From: Planctomycetota bacterium
GTDB taxonomy: Bacteria; Planctomycetota; SZUA-567; H5-PLA8
Assembly: GCA_015075375.1 (NCBI GenBank)
Contig: JABTUM010000001.1
Coordinates: forward strand, 677,201 to 741,200
Direction: 5' to 3'
Length of the DNA: 64,000 bases
A program made the position numbers and the translations under genes. Below are positions 1 through 7,741 of this stretch, one piece after another. A model generated the notes under the pieces. The model searched no databases. It worked only from the letters and a program-made list of their open reading frames with translations, and was not told the origin of the DNA. How positions within the stretch are numbered: the stretch's first letter is position 1; every line of letters starts with the position of its first letter.

Positions 1-275
1 ACGGGAGTTCGCGGCCGGCGGCCGAGTTGCTGGCCTGCGGCGTGCCGCTGCTGTTGGCCGACAGGCCGGGCTTGCGCGAGTTCGGCGAGGACGCGGCATG
101 CGCGCGCGTGCTGCCCGCCGAGGATGCGGCGGCGTGGGCGGAGGCGCTGTACCAGTGGCTGCGCGATCCGGAGCGGCTCGCGCAACGCGGGCACGCGGCG
201 CGGGAACGCGCCGAACGCGTCCACGCGCTGCCCGTGCGTGGCGCGGCGCTGGCCGAGCTGTACGCGCGGATTTAG
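1..275 (+). CDS. Glycosyltransferase (GT4/GT1-like), C-terminal fragment
   Basis: The 5' end lies outside the window; an open frame runs in from the left edge to a stop at 273-275. The visible ~90 residues begin with the nucleotide-sugar-binding motif of GT-B glycosyltransferases (AAELLACGVPLLLAD, equivalent to the family's E-x-x-A-x-G-x-P segment). An acidic helix and a terminal arm rich in Arg and Ala follow, as in the last helix of GT4 enzymes. The acceptor and sugar cannot be told from this piece. It points toward, and ends 16 bp from, the 3' end of the minus-strand dioxygenase gene. Confidence 0.7.
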   Translation, partial: GSSRPAAELLACGVPLLLADRPGLREFGEDAACARVLPAEDAAAWAEALYQWLRDPERLAQRGHAARERAERVHALPVRGAALAELYARI

Positions 276-291
276 CCGCTCTTGCGGGCCG

Positions 292-1068
292 TTATTGCGC
301 TTTCGCCGCCTGTGGTTTCGGGGCGGTGGGCCGTCCGCCGTAGCGGGCGTTGGGTGCTTCCAGCATCGCGCGCTGGCGCTCGGTCAGTTCGTCCGAAGCG
401 AAGGTCTGGTGGTCGTAGTAGCCTGCGGCGTAGCTGATGCAGTGTGCGTTGTACTTGAAGAAGATCGTGCGCCGGTCGTGCGCGCCGCGCCAAGGCAGCG
501 GCCCGTGCGTGAGCGCTTCGGTAAAGATCACCGCCGTGCCCGCCGGTCCGGTCACGGCCTTCACGCACGGATGCGGCTGCGTCAGGTCGCGCCACTCTTT
601 CGGCAACGGCAAGTTGGCTTTGTGGCTGCCCGGCACGCACGCGAAGCCGCCGTCGCCGGGGTTCACGTCATGCAGGTTGTATGCGATCACCACCAGCCCG
701 TTGTACATGCGCCCGTCGCGGTACTGGTAGAACTGGCCCGGATCGTAAGGCGTCCCGCCTCCGTGCAACGTCGCACCGATGGGGCTTAAACCGCCGCGAA
801 TGATATCGAGGTACGTATGATCGAGCCGCGGGTGCGCGCCCAGCAGCGCGTCGAGATGCGGCAGAATCGCGGGATTGTCGAGGAGCGCGCGGTACGGCGC
901 GCCCCAGCTCAGCAGATCGCCGAAGCGGTGCGAAGTCTTCTCGGCGCTGAGCTTGGCCAAGCGTTCGTCGAGGATCGCGTTCAACGTGCGGAGCTGCTCG
1001 GCGTCCAGCGCGCCGGGAACGGTCAGGTAGCCCTGCAGGTCGAAGAGGTAGCGTTCGTGCTCGGTCAT
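292..1068 (-). CDS. Phytanoyl-CoA dioxygenase (PhyH) family protein
   Basis: A 258-residue protein of the Fe(II)/2-oxoglutarate PhyH superfamily. The segment ending in GDGGFACVPGSHK is the conserved strand before the distal metal site (family pattern: N-G-x-x-x-x-x-P-G-S-H). LTHGPLPW supplies the distal His, followed by RRTIFFKYNAH, which would carry the Arg that binds 2-oxoglutarate. The proximal motif is less canonical (HGGG rather than HxD), so activity is not certain. I chose the ATG at 1068 over one 7 codons upstream because GGAGG lies 7 nt before it. It is divergent from an AraC regulator, an arrangement repeated at 47.6 kb. The substrate is unknown. Confidence 0.8.
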   Translation of the reverse strand: MTEHERYLFDLQGYLTVPGALDAEQLRTLNAILDERLAKLSAEKTSHRFGDLLSWGAPYRALLDNPAILPHLDALLGAHPRLDHTYLDIIRGGLSPIGATLHGGGTPYDPGQFYQYRDGRMYNGLVVIAYNLHDVNPGDGGFACVPGSHKANLPLPKEWRDLTQPHPCVKAVTGPAGTAVIFTEALTHGPLPWRGAHDRRTIFFKYNAHCISYAAGYYDHQTFASDELTERQRAMLEAPNARYGGRPTAPKPQAAKAQ

Positions 1069-1084
1069 GGGTGCGCCTCCAAAA

Positions 1085-1098
1085 TACAAATCCTTGTA
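1085..1098. promoter_or_regulatory. Inverted repeat in the AraC/PhyH divergent spacer
   Basis: TACAA-atcc-TTGTA is a perfect 5-4-5 inverted repeat just upstream of the PhyH ribosome-binding site, inside the 98-bp spacer between the two divergent genes. It is placed to act as an operator on PhyH, but the arms are short and there is no independent support. Confidence 0.3.
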
Positions 1099-1166
1099 AT
1101 GTCCGGTGCTCGAAATTAAGCTTACCCACTTGAATCTGTATCGACGTGCAAAGGAGATACATAATC

Positions 1167-2024
1167 TTGCACGAGCTTCCGGACGCGGCGCTGCATTCGG
1201 TGGTCTGCGAGGTGCGGCCCTATCGGAACGTGCCAGGCACGTGGTACGGCCCTTGGACTTGGCAGCCGTGGCTGATGGAATACGTGGCGTTGGCGGGCGG
1301 CCATCTGCGGGTGCAGGGCCGGGATATCGAGATCGGCGCCTTCCCGCGGCCGGTGCATACGTGGTACGTGTACCGCCCGGGGGTCTCGTACTGGCACATG
1401 AGCGAGCGGCCGCCGCGGCAGATCGAGCACGTCTGGTTCTACTTCGACTTGCGCAAAGCGTGTGCGCCGCTGAGCGAGCGGCCGTTCACGCTGCTGTCCG
1501 ATCCCGAAGAGCGCCTTTTGCCGCACGTGCGCGCGATGTGGGCGTTGCGGCAGAGCGGCGAGCCCGGTGCGGAACCGGTGGCCGCGGCGCACCTGCAGGT
1601 GATCCTGGCGGAGGTGGCGCGGGCCGCTCGCGGCGGCGGCGCGGGCTTGCCGGGCGACCCGTGGCGCATCTCCGCTCCGGGCCGCGGCTGGAGCGAAGAG
1701 AGTCTGCTCAAGCGCGTGGACGAAGCCGCCGGCAAGCTGGTCGCTTCGGGAAACCCGCCGGCGCTGGACGAAGTCGCCGCGGCGCTGGGCATGTCCGTCT
1801 CGGCGCTGGCCCACGGGTTTCGCGCCAAGACGGGGATGACGGTGATGTCGCGCGTGCGCTGGCTGCGTGTGCAGGAAGCGCGCCGCCAGCTCGCCGAACC
1901 TGGCGCCTCGCTCAAGCAAGTCGCCGCGCGCCTGGGCTTCTGCAGCCCGTTTCATCTCTCGAAGCTGTTTAAGGATGTCAGCGGCCAGCGCGTGCGGGAC
2001 TTCGTGAAACAACAGCGCGTGTAA
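1167..2024 (+). CDS. AraC-family transcriptional regulator
   Basis: About 285 residues: an N-terminal sensor region of roughly 170 residues, rich in Trp and Tyr and of cupin-like character, and a C-terminal AraC double helix-turn-helix (about residues 185-285). The C-terminal signature is clear in the segment around LKQVAARLGFCSPFHLSKLFK. TTG at 1167 is preferred because AAGGAG (1151-1156) sits 10 nt upstream; a GTG at 1146 precedes that Shine-Dalgarno and has none of its own. It is divergent from the PhyH gene and probably regulates it. Its 3' end overlaps the convergent two-TM gene by 47 bp. The ligand is unknown. Confidence 0.85.
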   Translation: MHELPDAALHSVVCEVRPYRNVPGTWYGPWTWQPWLMEYVALAGGHLRVQGRDIEIGAFPRPVHTWYVYRPGVSYWHMSERPPRQIEHVWFYFDLRKACAPLSERPFTLLSDPEERLLPHVRAMWALRQSGEPGAEPVAAAHLQVILAEVARAARGGGAGLPGDPWRISAPGRGWSEESLLKRVDEAAGKLVASGNPPALDEVAAALGMSVSALAHGFRAKTGMTVMSRVRWLRVQEARRQLAEPGASLKQVAARLGFCSPFHLSKLFKDVSGQRVRDFVKQQRV

Positions 2025-2430
2025 GCATCCACGTCAACAGCATGATCCCTGCAACAATTCCGAAATTCATAATAGCTGAGTACTTATAAAATTGAACTGG
2101 CTCTGAAAACACTTCACCCGCAGATTTGAAATAAGGTCCCGAATCACGATTGGGAACCGAAGCGAAACGCATGCCCTCTTGCACGTCAGCGTCAGGAAGA
2201 TGATCGAAACGAACACATGAGGCGTAAGTCCAGGGCCAACCTTTTTCATACCATGTGATGGCTAGAAACCGATCTTCGCTTTCAACGTAGACAGCCATAT
2301 TGCTTGATGCCCCTTGTTTTTTGTTTTCAATCTGGTTCATTGCCAGAAAAAGCATTCCTATAAATAATGTGATAGCTATGGGAACGACCTGTGCTAGTTC
2401 ACGACCTTCAGGAGTGCTCATCTTCGTCAT
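1978..2430 (-). CDS. Two-TM hypothetical membrane protein
   Basis: A 150-residue protein with a hydrophobic segment near residues 15-32 and another near 121-138, enclosing about 90 mostly polar residues rich in Trp, Tyr and Asp. This predicts a small protein with one extracytoplasmic loop. I recognise no family. Base composition is clearly lower in GC than the flanking genes, suggesting recent acquisition or relaxed constraint. The 3' end overlaps the end of the convergent araC-type gene by 47 bp. An ATG three codons downstream (2421) is an alternative start. Confidence 0.6.
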   Translation of the reverse strand: MTKMSTPEGRELAQVVPIAITLFIGMLFLAMNQIENKKQGASSNMAVYVESEDRFLAITWYEKGWPWTYASCVRFDHLPDADVQEGMRFASVPNRDSGPYFKSAGEVFSEPVQFYKYSAIMNFGIVAGIMLLTWMLTRAVVSRSPARAGR

Positions 2431-2496
2431 TGAATTCTCGATTCAATCCTAGTAGAGATGCCATAATGGTTTGATTGTCTACTGGATGGAATCGCA

Positions 2497-2898
2497 TTGA
2501 AAAGCCCTCTCAATGTAAAATTCCTACTGCTTTTAGTCATTGCCGGTTTATCCGGCACGCTTGGCGCCGAAGAAGCCGGCGGCGATACGAGCGCCGGGCC
2601 GCGATTGGGCACCTATGTCATTCAATCCTACGGAGCGGTCGGCCGCCCGCCGCTGGTGCTGGGCTCGCTCGTGCTGGAAGCCGGCGGGGTCTACAAGGTG
2701 CTGCTCCCCGGCGGCAAACCCGGCGGCGAAGGCAAGTATGCGTACGACGCGGCCACGAAGACAGTCACCTGGCAAGGCGGGCCGTACGAAGCCGATAAGT
2801 TCGGCGGCGAATTCACGGTCGAACGCGAAGGCAAGACGCACAAGATCCGCTTGAAGCGAACCACCATCGCGACGAACAGCACGGATGCGGAGAAGTAG
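2497..2898 (+). CDS. Small secreted hypothetical protein
   Basis: A 133-residue protein starting at TTG. The hydrophobic stretch LLLLVIAGLSGTLGAEEA looks like a signal peptide cleaved after about residue 23. The mature part is rich in Gly, Lys and aromatics with alternating strands (YVIQSY, LVLEAGGVYKVLL, FTVEREGKTHKIRLKR), suggesting a small beta-barrel or sandwich, a type frequent among secreted planctomycete proteins. No catalytic motif is seen. It is divergent from the preceding two-TM gene with a 66-bp spacer. The start codon is the weakest point. Confidence 0.55.
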   Translation: MKSPLNVKFLLLLVIAGLSGTLGAEEAGGDTSAGPRLGTYVIQSYGAVGRPPLVLGSLVLEAGGVYKVLLPGGKPGGEGKYAYDAATKTVTWQGGPYEADKFGGEFTVEREGKTHKIRLKRTTIATNSTDAEK

Positions 2899-2973
2899 AC
2901 GCGCGGCTTGCGGCAGCGGATACCGGCGGGACCGTCCAGGCGGAACCTGCTCTAAATCGTGCTGAGCGCAGAC

Positions 2974-3408
2974 CTACAGGTCCTCGTGGACGCGCATCTC
3001 GAGTTTCAGCACTTCGTCCTTCCCGAAGCGGATCTCGTGCGACTTCTTGGCCACGTCGTCGACGATCAGCGTGTCGATGCGTTTGCCGTCGACGAAGGTT
3101 CCGTTGCTGGACAGGTTGCGAATCTCGATCGAGCCGAGGTTGTACATCGTGATCTCGAAGTGCTTGGCGCTGACGGTCTTCGCGTCGGCGTCGGATTCGC
3201 GGTCTTCGGGCTTCTGATCGCGGTATTTCTGAGTGCGGCGCAGGGAGAAATCGGCGGCGCGGCTGCGGCCCACGGCGATGGTCTTGCCGTATTCCAGCGG
3301 GAAGACTTCGCCCGTGAAATGACCCGAGGTGCCCACCAGCGTGGGGATGCGTTGCATGACCAGCGGCTTCTCCGCTTTGCGGACCGGAATCACGGCCGAC
3401 TCGCTCAT
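2974..3408 (-). CDS. FHA-domain protein
   Basis: A 144-residue protein consisting mostly of one forkhead-associated domain, a phosphothreonine-binding module. Diagnostic features are the AVGRS strand-loop carrying the conserved Gly-Arg, the SAKHFEI motif with the Ser and His of the binding loop, and SSNGTFVDG with the Asn-Gly pair. The insert between the first two motifs is long and charged (RRTQKYRDQKPEDRE), which is unusual. I chose ATG 3408 because GAGG lies 8 nt upstream; an in-frame start 10 codons earlier lacks this. It follows the STN protein gene on the same strand (52-bp gap), so the two may be co-transcribed. It could read marks made by kinases such as the one at 28 kb. Confidence 0.85.
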   Translation of the reverse strand: MSESAVIPVRKAEKPLVMQRIPTLVGTSGHFTGEVFPLEYGKTIAVGRSRAADFSLRRTQKYRDQKPEDRESDADAKTVSAKHFEITMYNLGSIEIRNLSSNGTFVDGKRIDTLIVDDVAKKSHEIRFGKDEVLKLEMRVHEDL

Positions 3409-3460
3409 GGTTATGTCCTCGGAAGTTGAAAAGTTCAAGCCGTAAGGCGAACTCCGGAGA

Positions 3461-4426
3461 TCAGCGGCCCGGGACCATGAAGGGGTTGGCGGCGAAGCCG
3501 CCGTTCTCTTCGGCGCCCACCAAGCCCATTTCGGGTCCGGGGAAGTCCGTCGGCTTCGGGTTGGTCTTCTCGTGAATCGCCATGGCGATCTGCATACGCT
3601 CGGCGTCCGTCAGCGGCTGCCCGCCCGGAGGCATCACGGTCAGATCGACTCCGTTGGCCGCCAGCGTCATCAGGATTTCGTTGCGCTCCCGGTCGTCTTC
3701 GCCTTCGTCGGGCTTGTCGGTGATGAAGATCGCCTGATCGTCGACCTGGATGTGCGTGTCGGTCAGGCGGGTGAGCCACTTGAGCACGTTCGCGGCGTCC
3801 ATGTTGCTGACGTTGAGCGAGACCTTCTGCTGCGCTTCGCGGACCTTGGGGTGCAGGATGATGTTGATGCCCGTCATGACGCCGATCATGTCGAGCGCGT
3901 CTTCGAGTTTGTCGTCGACCAGCTCAAGCGAGACGCGCTTGTCGAGCCGGCCCAGGAGGTCCGAGCCGGCACGTCCGGACGCTCCGATATCGGCACTGGG
4001 CGCGGATGCCGGCGCCGGCGAAGCGTGCCGTGCGACCGCCGGATTGGGCGTACCGCCACGCGGCGGAATGCGTTCGACTGAAGGCGTATCGACCTTCTTC
4101 GCGCCACCGGCAAACTCGGCGTCGCGCGCTTTCCACTCCGCGCTGTCCTTCCACGGATCCGCTCCGCGCAGAATCGATGCGCGCTCTTCGAGGCTCAAGT
4201 TGCGCCGGTAATCGGTGATCAGGCTGCGCATAATGCGCTTATCGCCCGTCCAAGTGCGCAGGAGTAGTTCGCGCTCGTTTTCTTCGAGCACAATGCCGCG
4301 AACCTCGCGGCCGTCGTCGAGCCGGACCACGGTGCAGACGGGCTCGTCCTTTTCGGCCGCACGCGCGCCAATGCCCAAGGCCAGCATCGCCCCAAGCGCC
4401 AGAATCGTCCGCTGAACTGTGATCAT
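3461..4426 (-). CDS. Secreted STN/secretin-N-like domain protein
   Basis: A 321-residue protein with a signal peptide (about residues 1-23, ending ARAAEKD). A short beta-rich segment (about 29-60, DDGREVRGIVLEENERELLLRT in two halves) resembles the SH3-like repeats of planctomycete envelope proteins. A Pro/Ala/Ser linker (about 118-150) follows. Residues 165-238 form an STN or secretin short domain: SLELVDDKLEDALDMIG, then NIILHP, then a second strand pair ending QAIFITD. There is no secretin barrel, so this is not a full secretin; a periplasmic scaffold or partner of a secretion or pilus system is an inference. Upstream of and possibly co-transcribed with the FHA gene. Confidence 0.7.
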   Translation of the reverse strand: MITVQRTILALGAMLALGIGARAAEKDEPVCTVVRLDDGREVRGIVLEENERELLLRTWTGDKRIMRSLITDYRRNLSLEERASILRGADPWKDSAEWKARDAEFAGGAKKVDTPSVERIPPRGGTPNPAVARHASPAPASAPSADIGASGRAGSDLLGRLDKRVSLELVDDKLEDALDMIGVMTGINIILHPKVREAQQKVSLNVSNMDAANVLKWLTRLTDTHIQVDDQAIFITDKPDEGEDDRERNEILMTLAANGVDLTVMPPGGQPLTDAERMQIAMAIHEKTNPKPTDFPGPEMGLVGAEENGGFAANPFMVPGR

Positions 4427-4691
4427 CGCCGGTCCCCGCGTCGCGCCTTTACTCGTGGACGAGTCCAGCGCCAGGATTGTGACGAAGGACTTCGCTCGAT
4501 TCCTGCCCGCACATCACAGATGGGGCGAACTTCCTGGGAAAATCGCGATGTGGATTCATCTGCCTGCCCTGTAAAGGGTTAGGAAAGAGGCCGGCGAGTC
4601 TTCAGGTGACTTCAAGGCACCTCGTGAGGTTGAATACATGCTTCTGCCTGTCGGCGGCCGTGTGGATCAATCCGGAAACCTGCCGCTGGAG

Positions 4692-4719
4692 TTGACCTTA
4701 CGGCGTCTGATGGTATAGC
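4692..4719 (+). promoter_or_regulatory. Putative sigma-70-type promoter
   Basis: TTGACC (4692-4697) and TATAGC (4714-4719) are separated by 16 bp, placing transcription start about 15 nt before the GTG at 4741. The remaining spacer from 4427 shows no coding signal on either strand. Confidence 0.5.
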
Positions 4720-4740
4720 TCGCACCGAGTGAGGCACCAC

Positions 4741-7653
4741 GTGCAAGTTCAGCCTGCAACCACGCTTTCGAAGATCCTGTACCCGGTCTTGGGTCTGGTG
4801 GCCGTGGCGCTGGTGGCGGGAACCGCCTTCCTGGTCTTCAGCGACGTGCAGGACACGGCGCTGCGCGAGCCTCCGGAGCGTCCAGCGGCGGCGCTGGCGC
4901 GGGTGGCGCTGGCGGAACTGACCCCCGAGCAAGGCTGGTTTCCGCATCCGCAAGAGCCGCTCTTCAGTTGGGATGCAGATGCGGAAAGCTGGCGGCTCGA
5001 ACAAGAGCAGTCGCTTGCGCTGGATGAAAACGGGATCGTGCGCGTCGCGCCTTCTGCCGAAGCGCCCGATCCGGAAGCCCCGCCGACGGAACCGGCGCCG
5101 GCGGAGCAAGAACCGCCGGCCGGCGAAGACGAAGGCGAGTCGGCGCGCGATCCGGCGCTGGACGGCATGCCGCTGGAAGTCGATGCGGGCGTGGTGAGCC
5201 ACCCCCAAAGCCGCGCAAGCCTGTCTGTTCCCGTCCACTTTCCCGATGCCTGCACGATATTCCGCCGCCCCACGGGCATGTCCGGCGTGCGCTTCATCGC
5301 TTACGACGTCTTTGTCCCGGCCGAAGTGCGCGGCTACGTGGGTTGCCTGTTCTTCCTGAAGGACAAGGATGGACGCTGGTTCCAGGCGCGCTCCAAAGCG
5401 TCGCTGCAACCCGGCGAATGGACGACGGTCACGGCCGATCTGCGCGGCGGGAGCCCCGACGTCGCGCCGTTGGGACACTTGGGCGCCTGGGAAGAGAACC
5501 AGGCCAGCCAAGTCCGGACCATCGGCATCACCTTTTACGGCGACCGCCCCTTTGCGGGCAAGCTGCACCTCGACCGCTTCCGCGGGTGGCTGCGGCAGGA
5601 GCGCTTCGAGAAGGTGCTCGCGCAGGAGCAGCGCCAAGCGGAGAGCGATGCCGATCGCGAACGTCTGGCCGAGCTGAACTTGCTCTGGGAGCGCGCGCCC
5701 GCTCGCGATCCCGACGAGCAGGCGCTGGAGATTCTCAACCTGCGCACCGATCCGCTGGCGGCGCCGGCCGAAGCGGGCGGCAGCGGGCTTCCGCGCGTCG
5801 GACTCTTCCAGACCTGCGCGGTGCGCTTCGAACTGAATCGCCAGGTCTACAACCCGTTCGATCCCGAGCAGGCCGATATCCGCGCAACGGTGACCGCGCC
5901 GTCGGGGCGCACGCTGCAGGTCTTCGGCTTCTGGCATCAGGACTTCGAGGACGAACCGTACTTCGCCGAGGAACGGCTGGCTCCGGTGGGCAGGCCGGAA
6001 TGGCATGTCCGCGTCACGCCGCGCGAACTGGGTGAGCACACGATCGCCGTGCAAGCGACGCTGTACCCGGGCACCGAAAAGGAAGTGAGCGTAGCGGCGC
6101 CGCCGGTGCGCTTTACGGCCGTCCCTTCCGGCCACAAAGGGTTCGTACGCGTGGCGCGCAAGGATCCGCGCTGCTTCGAGTACGAGGACGGAAGCTTCTT
6201 TTACCCGGTGGGCCACAACGTCCACTCGCCGGTGGATCTGCGCTGCTGGGATGTGATCTTCGAGAAAGAGCCGCCCCTCTTCCGCGGCTTGAATATGTAC
6301 AAAGACTTCTTCCCCAAGATGTCGGCGGCGGGGGAGTCGGTGGGTGAAGTCTGGATGGCTTCGTGGTGGCTGGCGATCGAATGGACGAGGCGCTGGCGGC
6401 ATTTCCACGGTCCGGGGCGTTACAGCCTGGAGCACGCATGGAAACTCGACCGGGTGCTGGAACTGGCCCGCGAGCACGGCATGCGCATCCACCTGGTGAT
6501 CGACAACCACGGCAAGTTCAGCCAGTGGTGCGACTGGGAATGGGACCTCAATCCCTTGAACCGGCTCACGGAACCCGGCGGCGTGGTCGCGACGCCGAGC
6601 CAGTTCCTGACCCAGGACGCGGCCAAGAATCTGCATAAGAAGCGGCTGCGCTACATCGCTGCGCGCTGGGGCGCCGATCCGACGATTATGGGCTGGGAAT
6701 TGGTGAGCGAGTACGATCTGATCGGCGACGGAAGCAAGGGTAAACCCAGCCATCCCAAAGGCCGCAACTACTTCCGTACCCCGGAAGGCCAGGATTGGGC
6801 GCGCGAGATGCTGGGAGCGTTGCGCGAATACGATTCCTACGGGCACATGGTCACCAACCACTACGCCACCGACTACACTTTCGTGGACAAAGAGTTGGCG
6901 CTCTCGCCCGCGATGGACTACATCGTCGGCGATGCCTATCGCGCGCAACCGGGCTACCACGCCATCGCGCAAGCATGGGCGAACGCCTTCCGCGACGCCA
7001 AGAAGCCGTATTGGATCACCGAGTTCGGCGGGAACTGGAACGCCACGAGCATCCCGCGCCTGGAAGCCGATCTGCATTGCGGACTCTGGTCCACCTGGAT
7101 GACCGAGGCGGGCGGCGCACCGCTCTTCTGGTGGTACGACTTCATCGACAAGCGCGAGCTGTATCCGACCTTCCGCGCGTTCGCGAACTACATCGCCGGC
7201 GAAGACCGCCGCGGGCTGGAAGCGGTGACGGAGCAAGTGCGCTTCACGCGCCGCAGCGGCGGGCTGGGCGGCCTGCAGTACCGCTGGAAGGACGGGGCGT
7301 ACGTCTGGATCTACGACGTGAACGCGATGAACGAATTGCCGGAGTTGCCGCATCGCGCGAAGTTCGAGAACGTGGGCGCGCAAGTTCAGGGGCTCGCGCC
7401 GGGCAAGTACCGCCTGGAATGCTGGGACACGCGTTCCGGGGCGGTCGTCAAGACCTTGACCGTAGACTTGCAGCCCGGGCAGGCGCTGGATCTGGATCTG
7501 GATCTGCCCGAGTTCGTGACCGATATCGCGTTGAAGGTCAAGCCGGCCAGCGGCGGCGATATCATCAAAATCACCTTCCCCGATCTGGGAACGGCAGACG
7601 AAAGCCCCGCGCCGATCAAACCGCCCAGCATGCCTGAAGGTCCGGGCCGCTAA
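4741..7653 (+). CDS. Membrane-anchored glycoside-hydrolase-like protein (DUF5060/GH5-like)
   Basis: About 970 residues. An N-terminal TM anchor (about 12-32) is followed by a Pro/Glu-rich linker (about 105-125), beta-sandwich modules including one that looks like a carbohydrate-binding or DUF5060 domain (about 340-455), and a TIM-barrel region (about 460-820). Likely catalytic residues are the acid/base Glu in GWELVSE (E657, with E653 an alternative) and the nucleophile Glu in WITEFGGNW (E761), matching clan GH-A spacing. GTG 4741 has GAGG 6 nt upstream and is preferred over GTG 4729. The protein should face the periplasm or exterior; the substrate cannot be named. It stands alone behind its own promoter. 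Confidence 0.75.
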   Translation: MQVQPATTLSKILYPVLGLVAVALVAGTAFLVFSDVQDTALREPPERPAAALARVALAELTPEQGWFPHPQEPLFSWDADAESWRLEQEQSLALDENGIVRVAPSAEAPDPEAPPTEPAPAEQEPPAGEDEGESARDPALDGMPLEVDAGVVSHPQSRASLSVPVHFPDACTIFRRPTGMSGVRFIAYDVFVPAEVRGYVGCLFFLKDKDGRWFQARSKASLQPGEWTTVTADLRGGSPDVAPLGHLGAWEENQASQVRTIGITFYGDRPFAGKLHLDRFRGWLRQERFEKVLAQEQRQAESDADRERLAELNLLWERAPARDPDEQALEILNLRTDPLAAPAEAGGSGLPRVGLFQTCAVRFELNRQVYNPFDPEQADIRATVTAPSGRTLQVFGFWHQDFEDEPYFAEERLAPVGRPEWHVRVTPRELGEHTIAVQATLYPGTEKEVSVAAPPVRFTAVPSGHKGFVRVARKDPRCFEYEDGSFFYPVGHNVHSPVDLRCWDVIFEKEPPLFRGLNMYKDFFPKMSAAGESVGEVWMASWWLAIEWTRRWRHFHGPGRYSLEHAWKLDRVLELAREHGMRIHLVIDNHGKFSQWCDWEWDLNPLNRLTEPGGVVATPSQFLTQDAAKNLHKKRLRYIAARWGADPTIMGWELVSEYDLIGDGSKGKPSHPKGRNYFRTPEGQDWAREMLGALREYDSYGHMVTNHYATDYTFVDKELALSPAMDYIVGDAYRAQPGYHAIAQAWANAFRDAKKPYWITEFGGNWNATSIPRLEADLHCGLWSTWMTEAGGAPLFWWYDFIDKRELYPTFRAFANYIAGEDRRGLEAVTEQVRFTRRSGGLGGLQYRWKDGAYVWIYDVNAMNELPELPHRAKFENVGAQVQGLAPGKYRLECWDTRSGAVVKTLTVDLQPGQALDLDLDLPEFVTDIALKVKPASGGDIIKITFPDLGTADESPAPIKPPSMPEGPGR

Positions 7654-7677
7654 ATTCCCTTGTTCAAACGCGCTCGA

Positions 7678-7707
7678 TTGGCAAAAGGCCTGCCAAGGGG
7701 ATATACT
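7678..7707 (+). promoter_or_regulatory. Promoter with a palindromic operator over the -35
   Basis: TTGGCA (7678-7683) and TATACT (7702-7707) are spaced 18 bp. The -35 is the left arm of a perfect inverted repeat, TTGGCA-aaaggcc-TGCCAA (7678-7696), so a dimeric regulator bound there would block polymerase. GGGAGG precedes the ATG at 7742. Confidence 0.55.
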
Positions 7708-7741
7708 TGAGCGCACTAGTACACAACAAGGGAGGCCGTTC

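Noticed and set aside
3461..4426. Full secretin (GspD/PilQ)
   Set aside because: Only the N-terminal STN-like domain is present; there is no secretin barrel and the chain is too short.
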